The notes under the pieces are model-generated. The model searched no databases, was not told the DNA's origin, and saw only the letters and a program-made list of their open reading frames with translations. A DNA stretch of 64,000 nucleotides, taken from positions 62,001-126,000 of the forward strand of contig NZ_JACHFL010000013.1 in the NCBI RefSeq assembly GCF_014201875.1. Direction: 5' to 3'. This DNA comes from Deinococcus humi (GTDB taxonomy: Bacteria; Deinococcota; Deinococci; Deinococcales; Deinococcaceae). The position numbers and the translations under genes are program-made. Positions 1 through 7,431 of the stretch are shown piece by piece. Positions within the stretch are counted from its first letter, which is position 1; each line of letters opens with the position of its first letter.

Positions 1-525
1 GCCGATGCTCTGGGTCAGGTCGGTCTTGAGCTCTTCGGTGACGACCGGAATGCCGTTGACGAACAGCACCACGTCGATGGAGTCTTCCTTCTCGGTGCTG
101 TAGCGCAGCTGGTTGATCGCGCGGCAGATCACCTGGTCATAGCGCGCTGCGAGGTCCGGGTTCATGCCGCTGGCCGGGCGGAACTGCACCAGCTGGAAGC
201 GCGCGTTGACTTCCTTGAAGCCCTTGCGCAGCACGTGCAACGGGCCGTGTGTGTCCAGCTCCTCCGCCAGGCGGTCGAGGATGCGGCGGTCGGTGTCGCC
301 CCCCTGGAGCTTCTGGACCTTGGCGTACTCGCCCGGCTGGGTTTCGCGCAGCCAGCTGATCACGTCGATCGGGTACAGGGCGCGCGCCTTGTCGTACGCG
401 TACAGCCACTGGTCGCCGGCGGGCGTGCCGGGCGGGGGCGTGCGCAGGCCAACCTGCCAGCCAGTGGTTGTCATGTCGTCGAGCAGCTCGTGCTCGAAGT
501 GCTTTTCCAGGTGAATTCCAGTCAT
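1..525 (-). CDS. hsdR: Type I restriction enzyme, R subunit (N-terminal part)
   Basis: This is the first 175 residues of the motor/nuclease subunit of a type I restriction enzyme; the gene runs off the left edge (the family is usually around 1000 residues). HsdR binds the HsdM-HsdS methyltransferase, translocates DNA with its helicase domain and cuts it. The visible part is the HSDR_N nuclease domain: the segment DVVLFVNGIPVVTEELK near residues 150-168 carries the Asp and Glu-x-Lys of the PD-(D/E)XK site. The start ATG at 525 is preceded by a good ribosome binding site, CTGGAGG. It follows the nuclease gene by 25 bases and is the last visible gene of the hsd operon. Confidence 0.9.
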   Translation of the reverse strand, partial: MTGIHLEKHFEHELLDDMTTTGWQVGLRTPPPGTPAGDQWLYAYDKARALYPIDVISWLRETQPGEYAKVQKLQGGDTDRRILDRLAEELDTHGPLHVLRKGFKEVNARFQLVQFRPASGMNPDLAARYDQVICRAINQLRYSTEKEDSIDVVLFVNGIPVVTEELKTDLTQSIG

Positions 526-550
526 CGGGCCTCCAGGGCGTTCAAGGGCG

Positions 551-1513
551 TCAGCTCTGCTCGTAAGCGCGCTGGATCAGCTCTTTGGCCTTCTCCACGT
601 CCGCGTCGTTCCTGATCGTCACTTCCAGGTCCCCGGTCGCCCAGTGGCCGATATTGCGCACATCGCGGGTGAAGCCGTCACCCAGAGGTACCGTGGTCGG
701 GTCCAGCCGCAGGTAAAGCCACAGCTCTCCTCTGGCCGGGCCGGGAACGACGCAGACGAAGTTCTTCAGGCGGCGGTAGGCGAAGTACTGCTTCAGCGTC
801 TTGAGCTGGATGTCGTCACCCAGGCTGAGCACGAACTCGTGCAATTGCTGGTGGCGGGCCTGCACCCCGGGCGTGCACTTCTGCAGAGCGACTTCCACGG
901 GGGCCAGTCCAGCCGGAGGATCCACAGGGTCTGGGTCCGGCAGTCCAGGCACCGTCAGCGGAACCACAGGAACCCGAATCACCTCAGGCGCCCGGCGCGC
1001 AGCAGGTAGGGTCAGGGGCGTGTTGACCTGCTCGAGCATCAGGTGCTCCTCGCCGTACCGCCGGTAGCGGATCAGCTCGATGTTGCGTGGAATCTGCTGG
1101 ACGGCGTAGCTGTCGTACTTGGTGAATTCCCCGGCGATGCAGATCAGGCGTGGGCTGGTCCAATCGATGGCCCTAGCGGTCTCGATGCCCAGCCGATCTT
1201 GTACCAGCAGCTGAAACTCGGCGCGGTTGTTCACGAGCCAGTCCAGGTAGAACAGCCCCTGGTTGATGACGCTCTCGTGCATCTCGCGCTTGTATTCGAT
1301 GATCACGGGGAAGTTGTTCTCGTCAAGGCCAAGGGTGTCGATGCGGCCCCCGTACTTGGCGCCGGTGCTGTATTCGCTGGCGAGAAAGCGTACCCCCAGG
1401 AATGTCTCCAGGTGGCATTCCAGCAGGGTCTGCAGGTGCTTTTCGATGGTGAAGCGGCTGGCGGGGAGTTCGGCGACGTCGCTGCCCCGCAGGTGAAAGA
1501 GCTTGCTGCTCAC
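551..1513 (-). CDS. PD-(D/E)XK nuclease with DUF5655 domain, in hsd operon
   Basis: A 320-residue protein inserted between hsdS and hsdR. The N-terminal half has a nuclease-like core: GGRIDTLG (Asp59) followed by VIIEYKRE (Glu73, Lys75), matching the D...ExK pattern of PD-(D/E)XK enzymes and of DUF91/NucS-like nucleases. The C-terminal third, from about residue 215, resembles DUF5655 (segments LKTLKQYFAYRR and LEVTIRND), a domain often seen near restriction genes. It starts with GTG at 1513 and overlaps the hsdS stop by four bases, so it is translationally coupled to the methyltransferase. Its role is unknown: a second effector nuclease or a regulator of HsdR are both possible. Confidence 0.75.
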   Translation of the reverse strand: MSSKLFHLRGSDVAELPASRFTIEKHLQTLLECHLETFLGVRFLASEYSTGAKYGGRIDTLGLDENNFPVIIEYKREMHESVINQGLFYLDWLVNNRAEFQLLVQDRLGIETARAIDWTSPRLICIAGEFTKYDSYAVQQIPRNIELIRYRRYGEEHLMLEQVNTPLTLPAARRAPEVIRVPVVPLTVPGLPDPDPVDPPAGLAPVEVALQKCTPGVQARHQQLHEFVLSLGDDIQLKTLKQYFAYRRLKNFVCVVPGPARGELWLYLRLDPTTVPLGDGFTRDVRNIGHWATGDLEVTIRNDADVEKAKELIQRAYEQS

Positions 1514-2838
1514 GGGGCCACCTGGTTGCGGACGTCAATCTTGCCGGTGACGGCGGCGGTGATCAGGGCAGCACGGTGTTGGCGCATCAGGGCCATGCTG
1601 GCACGGACTTCCCCGGTCAGGGCGTCGATTTGCGCGAGCTGGGTGTCGAGGTGGTCGATGATGACGCGCTGTTCGTCCAACGGGGGCAGCGGCACCTGCA
1701 ACTCACGTATATCCGGCATGTAGATGGTCTGGTGGGTCGAGCCCATCATGAGCCGGGCGAACTCGTGCTTCATGCTTCGCAGCAAGTACAGCAGGTACTC
1801 CGGCAGTAGCCGTGGCCCGCACACCCAGTTGGCGAAGTCCTGGGTGGTGGCCATATCAGTTCCCAGGATCGCGCTGAAGCCGACCGAGGCGGTGCGGGAG
1901 AGAATGACGGTCCCGCTGGGCAGTAGGCGGGCTGCGGAATTCGCCATGCCGAGCTCGCTGATCTTTTCCTCGGTGTCCTCGATGTACTTCAGACGTCCAT
2001 CCCGGAAGCGGCGCACATCGCTGAGCGACACCCAGGGGACGGTGCAGTCCACCCAGTACTCGAGCTTCGATCGACTGGGAGTGTGCCCACTCTCGAGACG
2101 GGCGACAGAGCGCAGCGTGATGAACTCCCAGTGTTCGGGCACTTGCCCGGCCCACAGTGCGCCAGAGTCGGTGAGTCGAGGTGCGCCCAGCCCCTTCGTG
2201 GCGACTTGGAAGACCAGGACGGTGCGCCGCAGGGCCAGATCCTCCAGCAGCCCCGCCTGCTCGCGCAACAGATCGTCGATGCGCGAGGTCTCGTGGTCGA
2301 GGAAGGCGGCGATTGCGTGCTGCTCGGCGAGCGGCGGGTAAGCCAGGGGCAGGTTCCCGAGTTGTTCGGGCGAGACGCGGGGCATCTTGCTGCCGAAGGT
2401 CAACATGTTGGCAGCGTCGATGTGCCCAGGGCTCAAGAGCCAGAACTTCAAGAAGCGCGCGTCGAGACCAGGATCGGGGCGGAAGGCGATGAGCTCCGTT
2501 GAACTGCATCCTGCCCCCTCTGCTAGATGCACCTTTGCCAGGTAGGGGCGGAGCTTTCCGAACAGGACATCACCGGTCTCGAAGAGTGCGACCATGCTCT
2601 CCACCTGCGCGGGTTCCGGCAGATCGTTCAGCTTCCCAGTACCGGACTCCAAGTGTTCAAGGCCCAGATAGCGAAGTTCGGGGGGGCGGGTTTCGGTTCT
2701 CGCGGTCACCGCCCTAGCGACGTGCTTGAGTCTTTTCGCCTCCCACCCAACCGGGATCTCACCGATCCACGGCACACTGCTGTCCTGATAAGCCGGGTAG
2801 GGCCGGAGCCGCGCCCTAGCCGCCTCGGTTGCCGTCAC
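1510..2838 (-). CDS. hsdS: Type I restriction-modification specificity subunit S
   Basis: A 442-residue specificity subunit that reads the bipartite target and positions HsdM and HsdR. It has the usual two-part layout: a first target-recognition domain starting at PWIGEIPVGWEAKRLKHV (about residues 23-40), a helical spacer after LAYPPLAEQHAIAAFLDHE, then a second domain from WAGQVPEHWEF and a matching second spacer, PLPPLDEQRVIIDHLD. The two conserved spacer repeats identify the family. The GTG start at 2838 overlaps the hsdM stop by four bases, and its own stop overlaps the next gene, so hsdM-hsdS-nuclease are coupled. The target sequence cannot be predicted. Confidence 0.93.
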   Translation of the reverse strand: MTATEAARARLRPYPAYQDSSVPWIGEIPVGWEAKRLKHVARAVTARTETRPPELRYLGLEHLESGTGKLNDLPEPAQVESMVALFETGDVLFGKLRPYLAKVHLAEGAGCSSTELIAFRPDPGLDARFLKFWLLSPGHIDAANMLTFGSKMPRVSPEQLGNLPLAYPPLAEQHAIAAFLDHETSRIDDLLREQAGLLEDLALRRTVLVFQVATKGLGAPRLTDSGALWAGQVPEHWEFITLRSVARLESGHTPSRSKLEYWVDCTVPWVSLSDVRRFRDGRLKYIEDTEEKISELGMANSAARLLPSGTVILSRTASVGFSAILGTDMATTQDFANWVCGPRLLPEYLLYLLRSMKHEFARLMMGSTHQTIYMPDIRELQVPLPPLDEQRVIIDHLDTQLAQIDALTGEVRASMALMRQHRAALITAAVTGKIDVRNQVAP

Positions 2839-4781
2839 CCCACCACCGCCTGCAGCAGCGTCATGATCCGCGCCGCGCGCACCTTGAGCTGCGCGTCAAT
2901 CTCGTCCAGCGAGGGTGGCGCCTCGTAAGTGTAAAAGTGCCGATTGAAGGGGATTTCATACCCCACCTTGCCCACTTGGTCATCCGTGGCGTCCCGCACG
3001 TCATCGCTGATCCAGGCATCGGCGGCGTAGGGCTTGACCTCGCGCTCGAAATAGGCTTGAACGTCCTCGGTCAGCGGCACGTCCTCGGTGTCGCGCAGAT
3101 CGGTGTCCGGAATCAGCCGCTTCTTGCCGTCGCGCGCGGGCTCGGCCGTCTCGTCGCGTTCAGCCAGCAGGTCGGCAATGTTCTTGACCTCGGTGACCTT
3201 CAGGCCCAGCGGCTTCACAGCGAGTTCCACGTAGCCGAGGAAGGCGGCGCGGTCTTTGAAGATCTGATCGCCCACCTTGGCGCGCAGCGCGCCGATGATG
3301 TCTTCCAGGTCCTCGCGCTTGCGCAGCTTTTTATCCTCGCGCAGCCGCGTCAGGCGCTCTTCGCTGGCCTGGTAGTTGTGGCGCATGGGCCGGTCAATGG
3401 TCACCGTGCGGTAGCCAAAGTCCTCGTTGCGAAAGATCTTGCTGATGTCGCTCTGCTCCAGGTCGCCGTGGGCCTTCACCACCTGGGCGATGTGTGCGGC
3501 GCTCATGCGGCTGCGCTTGCTGCCCAGGCTCTTGGGCATCTTCTCAAACAGCTTGCCCGCGTCGATCAATTGCACCTTGCCCACGCGCTCCGGCGCCTTC
3601 TCGCGCGCCAGCACCCAGATGTAGGTCTGGATGCCGGTGTTGAAGAACATGTCGGTGGGCAGCGCGACGATGGCCTCGATCAGGTCGTGCTCGAACAGGT
3701 GGCGGCGGATCTCGCTCTCGCCACTGCCGGCATTGCCCGTGAACAGCGGCGAGCCGTTGGTGACGATGGCCATGCGGCCGCCCGGGGCCAGCTTGTGCAG
3801 GCCGTGCAACAGGAACAGCAGGGTGCCGTCGCTGCGACGGGGCAGGCCCGGCCCGAAGCGGCCCTCCTTGCCCCTGGCCACGTGCTCCTTGCGCACGATG
3901 ACCTCGGCCTTGCTCCAGTCCACGCCGAACGGCGGGTTGGAGATGACGTAGTCGAAGGTACGCCCGGCGTGCTTGTCGTCGGTCAGGGTGTTGCCCTGCT
4001 GGATGTTCTTCGGATCGTAGCCCTTGATGACCATGTCGGCCTTGCAGATGGCGTAGGACTCGTCGTTCAGTTCCTGTCCGAAGACCGCGAGCTTGGCGTC
4101 CGGGTTGGCCGCGCGCACGTACTCGTCGCCGCCCGACATCATGCCGCCGGTGCCGCCGGTGGGATCGTAGAGGGTGCGCACCACGCCGGCCTTGGAGAGA
4201 ATCTCGTCGTCGTGGGTGAACAGCAGCTGCACCATCAGCGAGATCACTTCGCGCGGCGTGTAGTGTTCGCCGGCGGTCTCGTTGGACAGTTCGGCAAAGC
4301 GCCGGATCAGTTCCTCGAAGACGTTGCCCATGTCATGGGTGCCGATGGCACCCGTGCTCAGGTCCACGGCGGCGAAGCGCTTGAAGACCTCGAGTAGCAG
4401 GTCCTTTTCCTCGAGCTCGCGCACGATCTCGTCGAATCGGTAGCGCGCGAAGATGTCGCGGATGTGCTCGGGGAAGCCGCCCGTGAAGCGGATCAGGTTG
4501 GGGGCGAGATTGGCGGTGTCACCCAGCATGGCTTCGAAGGTCAGGCCGGTGACGTTGTAGACCGGGCCGCCGGCAGCGTGCTCCAGCAGCGCGGTGGGGG
4601 CCGCCTCGCCGTACTTCGCGATCACGGCCTCGACGGCCTCGCGCTTGGCCTGGGCGACGCCGTCCAGGCGGCGCGCCACTGTCATTGGCAGAATGACCTT
4701 GCCGTAATCCGCCTGCTTGAAATCGCCACGCAGGATCTCCGCGGTACCCCACAGGAGCCCGCTCAAATTCAATTGTGTCAT
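2835..4781 (-). CDS. hsdM: Type I restriction-modification DNA methyltransferase subunit M
   Basis: N6-adenine methyltransferase subunit, 648 residues. The N-terminal HsdM helical domain (LSGLLWGTAEILRGDF) is followed by the SAM-dependent domain with a motif I-like glycine-rich turn, LYDPTGGTGGMM, and the catalytic NPPF motif in VISNPPFGVDW near residues 281-284. The protein modifies host DNA with HsdS and joins HsdR for restriction. The start is set at 4781 because the sequence just upstream has CGGAGG at the right distance. A longer reading frame reaching 4874 has no such site and begins with residues unlike the family. It is the first gene of the hsd operon and is divergent from the gene at 4901. 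Confidence 0.95.
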   Translation of the reverse strand: MTQLNLSGLLWGTAEILRGDFKQADYGKVILPMTVARRLDGVAQAKREAVEAVIAKYGEAAPTALLEHAAGGPVYNVTGLTFEAMLGDTANLAPNLIRFTGGFPEHIRDIFARYRFDEIVRELEEKDLLLEVFKRFAAVDLSTGAIGTHDMGNVFEELIRRFAELSNETAGEHYTPREVISLMVQLLFTHDDEILSKAGVVRTLYDPTGGTGGMMSGGDEYVRAANPDAKLAVFGQELNDESYAICKADMVIKGYDPKNIQQGNTLTDDKHAGRTFDYVISNPPFGVDWSKAEVIVRKEHVARGKEGRFGPGLPRRSDGTLLFLLHGLHKLAPGGRMAIVTNGSPLFTGNAGSGESEIRRHLFEHDLIEAIVALPTDMFFNTGIQTYIWVLAREKAPERVGKVQLIDAGKLFEKMPKSLGSKRSRMSAAHIAQVVKAHGDLEQSDISKIFRNEDFGYRTVTIDRPMRHNYQASEERLTRLREDKKLRKREDLEDIIGALRAKVGDQIFKDRAAFLGYVELAVKPLGLKVTEVKNIADLLAERDETAEPARDGKKRLIPDTDLRDTEDVPLTEDVQAYFEREVKPYAADAWISDDVRDATDDQVGKVGYEIPFNRHFYTYEAPPSLDEIDAQLKVRAARIMTLLQAVVG

Positions 4782-4900
4782 GGTGCCTCCGAGAAAGAGA
4801 TTAGCACTAAAATTGCAATTTTCTCCGTTATGTTTTAAGCTAAAAATCAGAAGTATGAACAGCGTTGCTTCCACCGCATTTACCTATTTGGAGGACCATG
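4782..4900. promoter_or_regulatory. Divergent hsdM / orphan gene control region with palindromes
   Basis: This AT-rich spacer between two divergent genes holds a perfect 14-base palindrome, AAAATTGCAATTTT, at 4809-4822. Close by is an inverted repeat TTTTA-AGC-TAAAA around 4833-4845. Such symmetric sites in front of a methyltransferase gene could bind a control protein. No controller gene is recognised next to it; the divergent gene product has no obvious helix-turn-helix. Confidence 0.4.
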
Positions 4901-5551
4901 ATGGATCAAGGCGCTGAGACGGTCTCGAAAGAAAAGGATCCTGCTGTGGTGCTGACCCAGCTGGCAGTGGGGGTACTCGCCACCGATGACGGCTTCATTG
5001 CACTGAAAAAGATTTTTGATGGAGTGGTAATCCGGCCTGCCCAGCAGTATCGCGCGTTCCTAGCTCTACGCCAGTTGCTGCCACACACGATCCAGACCGC
5101 GCTCACCTATGGAGTGGTGCGCGATCCACAGGACAACAGTGTCATGTTGTTCTCTGGCGCGACTCCTCACATTCTGGCCTCGGCCCTGCGCCCCCTGATC
5201 CCTGATCCGGACCGGACCGCGCAGGCGGTGCGCACGATGGCGCCCTGGATCCGGGCAGAGACTAAGGGCCCAAAGTACGTGGGCTTTACCCTGACCTCTC
5301 TTGAGAACGACTGGAATCAGATGTACTTGCTGTACGGTGCTATCAAAAGTCGCTGCCGCAAAATGAACTTCAACATTCCTTGGGCTGACGCTGATCATGC
5401 CGACTGCGAGCGAGTGGCCAGAAATCTCTGCAGAAGGCCGGCGATCCGATCTTGGTTGATCACTTCTCTCGCTCAGGAATATGGCGTGGAGTCGGCGGGC
5501 CACGCCATGTATCTCCTTGCCCAAGAGTACCTGCGCCGCGAGAAATTGTGA
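4901..5551 (+). CDS. Hypothetical protein, divergent from hsdM
   Basis: A 216-residue protein that I do not recognise. The start is placed at the second of two adjacent ATG codons because GGAGG at 4890-4894 lies six bases before it; the ATG at 4898 is the alternative. There is no signal peptide and no membrane segment. The C-terminal half contains four cysteines spread through SRCRKMNF, DADHADCERVARNLCRR, with no clear metal-binding spacing. Its position opposite hsdM suggests a link with the restriction locus (immigration control, anti-restriction or an unrelated passenger), but nothing in the sequence proves this. Confidence 0.6.
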   Translation: MDQGAETVSKEKDPAVVLTQLAVGVLATDDGFIALKKIFDGVVIRPAQQYRAFLALRQLLPHTIQTALTYGVVRDPQDNSVMLFSGATPHILASALRPLIPDPDRTAQAVRTMAPWIRAETKGPKYVGFTLTSLENDWNQMYLLYGAIKSRCRKMNFNIPWADADHADCERVARNLCRRPAIRSWLITSLAQEYGVESAGHAMYLLAQEYLRREKL

Positions 5552-5594
5552 GCTCCATGTGTCAAATCTGCTTCCCAAGAGCAGTTGAATGCCC

Positions 5595-5963
5595 TCAGAT
5601 TGGTGGGCCTTCGACGCTTTTCTCTTCCATTTCGGCCATCAACGCGGTCACGATAATGGCCGTCGAAACGGCATTCAGATCGAAATACAGCCCCTCAGAA
5701 GCGCCATCTCGTCCAGTCGCCTCATGGCTCGCATGACGCTGCGTCTTGGAGGTGTTCTGTCGTATGGAAAAGCGCTCGCCCGCACCGTGCAGTTCAAGCT
5801 CAGCCGAAAGCGCGAGCGCGTCGGACAGCTGCCCGTCCGTCAGCCGCAGGCCCATGGTCACCGCATCCGGGTGCAGCGGGGCTCCAGCGATCACCATGCC
5901 CAGAAAAGCGCCTCGGGCCCCCTCAGGCGTGACGGTCATTCCACCTCCAGAAATTTCGTTCAT
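5595..5963 (-). CDS. Hypothetical protein, 122 residues
   Basis: A small protein of unknown function, convergent with the previous gene and divergent from the antitoxin-like gene at 6024. GGAGGG lies nine bases before the ATG at 5963; a second ATG at 5939 also has a purine-rich site, so the first eight residues are uncertain. The first part (TPEGARGAFLGMVIAGAPL) and the C-terminal LNAVSTAIIVTALMAEME look like amphipathic helices. It does not resemble RES-domain or other known partners of the neighbouring antitoxin family, but the shared 60-base promoter region makes a functional pair conceivable. Confidence 0.5.
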   Translation of the reverse strand: MNEISGGGMTVTPEGARGAFLGMVIAGAPLHPDAVTMGLRLTDGQLSDALALSAELELHGAGERFSIRQNTSKTQRHASHEATGRDGASEGLYFDLNAVSTAIIVTALMAEMEEKSVEGPPI

Positions 5964-5991
5964 CGCTGCGAACCCTCCGGCCTCTTTCAGA

Positions 5992-6002
5992 TCGTCTGAC
6001 GA
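5992..6002. promoter_or_regulatory. Palindrome TCGTC-T-GACGA between divergent genes
   Basis: A perfect 11-base inverted repeat in the 60-base spacer between the small orphan gene and the antitoxin-like gene. Xre-type antitoxins normally repress their own promoters through such sites, so this is a candidate operator. The assignment rests on position and symmetry only. Confidence 0.35.
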
Positions 6003-6023
6003 CACGAGTCCGAAAGGAGACAA

Positions 6024-6479
6024 ATGGCGAATCCAGATCCGATTCTGACCCAGCTGGCGACGGCACGGCGCTTGTCGAGCGGTTTGCCAGCGGGCGTCCG
6101 GATGCTGCAGGCGCTGGGCCTGAACCGCCACGAGCAGGCAGGTCTGCTGGGGCTGAACCCGCGCAGTCTGGAGCGGGCCGCCCACCCGTCCGCCCCCGTG
6201 CTGGTCCTGGCTCAGCTGGCCCGGCTGAGCATCACCATCGGCATCTACAACGCGCTGCACCTCCTCTACGACGCCAATACCGCGGCGGGCTGGCTCCAGC
6301 GCGCCAACCAGCGCCCCCCTTTTGGCGGTCAGACGCCGCTGGACTACATGCGCCGCGGCGGCGTTCCAGCGATGGACGAGACGCGCCGGCTGCTCGCCGG
6401 CGACCAGGGCGGGCTGTTCTCGGTGACCCCGAAGGCCCACAGGGCGGCGGCGGACTTTAGAACGGTGATCGAGCTCTAA
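6024..6479 (+). CDS. MbcA/ParS/Xre-type antitoxin-like protein (orphan)
   Basis: A 151-residue protein with an N-terminal helix-turn-helix-like part (MLQALGLNRHEQAGLLGLNP, residues 29-48) and a C-terminal segment WLQRANQRPPFGGQTPLDYM with GG followed by ETRRLLAG, the signature of the MbcA/ParS/Xre antitoxin toxin-binding domain (DUF2384). The ribosome binding site AAGGAG precedes ATG 6024. Family members neutralise RES-type or MbcT-like toxins that consume NAD+. Here the downstream gene is on the opposite strand and no RES-domain gene is visible within several kilobases. It is therefore an orphan antitoxin, a regulator, or half of a system with an unfamiliar partner. Confidence 0.7.
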   Translation: MANPDPILTQLATARRLSSGLPAGVRMLQALGLNRHEQAGLLGLNPRSLERAAHPSAPVLVLAQLARLSITIGIYNALHLLYDANTAAGWLQRANQRPPFGGQTPLDYMRRGGVPAMDETRRLLAGDQGGLFSVTPKAHRAAADFRTVIEL

Positions 6480-6558
6480 ACCCCCACCCAGGGCTCACGT
6501 GTGGTGGCCCGTCCATTCCCCCCCCCTGTGCCCAAAATCGGCTGCCTGGCAGACACGG

Positions 6559-7431
6559 TCAGCCTGCCTGACCCTGCCAGACAGGCCCGCCCAGTTCGAG
6601 GGCGCACCGAATGGTGCGCTCCAGGTAATCGCCCTGGTCCCATTTCCCCCGGCGCAGCGCCGTTGCCTCCATCAGTCGGCGCAACTGCTCGGGATCGGTG
6701 CAGTAGAACCGCAGCAGGCGCACTGCGGCCAGATCGGCCTCGCTGGGGGAGATATAGCCCGCCCCGGCCCAGTCGCCGTTCTCGAGCAGCGCCCGCGCGC
6801 GGGCGCCGTTGGCGGCCGTGTACAGCCGCAGCAGCACTTCGCGGTCCGCCAGGGTGGGGGCCGCCGCCCTGGGCGAGGCCGGGGGCGCACCGCCCAGCTG
6901 TTCCAGCACGGGTCCCAGTGTGCCCAGCGCACGGCCCCGCCCACCCAACGCCGCGCCGGTCACGGTCACGAACCCGCTCCCCAGCACCTCGATGCCCGAC
7001 TGCCGACGAGTGCGCGCCAGGCTGCCGCCCAGCCACACATGGACGCCACCGCCCGGCGAGCGCTCCGCATAGCCGGCAACGTCCCGCAGCAGCACCTGAG
7101 CTGGACGGGTCAGCGGCGTGTCCAGGTCCAGCACAGTCAGCCCCGTATCGGCCGCCAGGACGATGCCAATTCCAGCGCCCCCGAGCTGGCGGGTCAGGTT
7201 ATGGGCCTCCGCCATCGGCAGCCCCGCCCCCCGGCAATCGATGGGGCGCAGGACGCTGGCACGGGGCAGCGCCGGCACCTTCCCGACTTTGCCGTTCCCA
7301 CGCGGCAGGGCCAGCCAGGGCAGCCACGTTTCCAGATCCAGCAGTTCAGTCGGCAGTGTGGCCTGCAGGTGATCGAGCCGGCGAAGGGGAGGAGGGCAAA
7401 GTGCTTTGCCCTCCTGGTTCGTGACGGTCAC
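6559..7431 (-). CDS. Primase-polymerase (AEP/NrS-1-like) domain protein
   Basis: A 290-residue protein resembling the primase-polymerase domain found at the N terminus of phage and plasmid replication proteins. Seen in the sequence: LETWLPWLALPRGNGKVGKVP (entry helix and basic loop), GIGIVLAADTGLTVLDLD with the metal-binding pair Asp102-x-Asp104, SPGGGVHVW (His131) and GIEVLGSGFVTVTG. These match the order DxD...S-GG-H...TG of that family. The helicase domain usually fused downstream is absent. Its GTG start at 7431 overlaps the stop of the TnpB-like gene by four bases, so the two are co-translated. Activity as a primase is inferred, not shown. Confidence 0.65.
   Translation of the reverse strand: MTVTNQEGKALCPPPLRRLDHLQATLPTELLDLETWLPWLALPRGNGKVGKVPALPRASVLRPIDCRGAGLPMAEAHNLTRQLGGAGIGIVLAADTGLTVLDLDTPLTRPAQVLLRDVAGYAERSPGGGVHVWLGGSLARTRRQSGIEVLGSGFVTVTGAALGGRGRALGTLGPVLEQLGGAPPASPRAAAPTLADREVLLRLYTAANGARARALLENGDWAGAGYISPSEADLAAVRLLRFYCTDPEQLRRLMEATALRRGKWDQGDYLERTIRCALELGGPVWQGQAG

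Noticed and set aside
2829..4397. 522-codon open frame on the plus strand opposite hsdM
   Set aside because: It is antisense to a gene with clear motifs; the product is His/Val/Leu-rich without domain character, as expected from a GC-rich mirror frame.
4782..4874. N-terminal extension of hsdM
   Set aside because: The extra 31 residues are hydrophobic and unlike HsdM; the ribosome binding site supports ATG 4781.
5964..6440. N-terminal extension of the 122-residue protein to 281 residues
   Set aside because: The added part is antisense to the antitoxin-like gene and has poor coding character.
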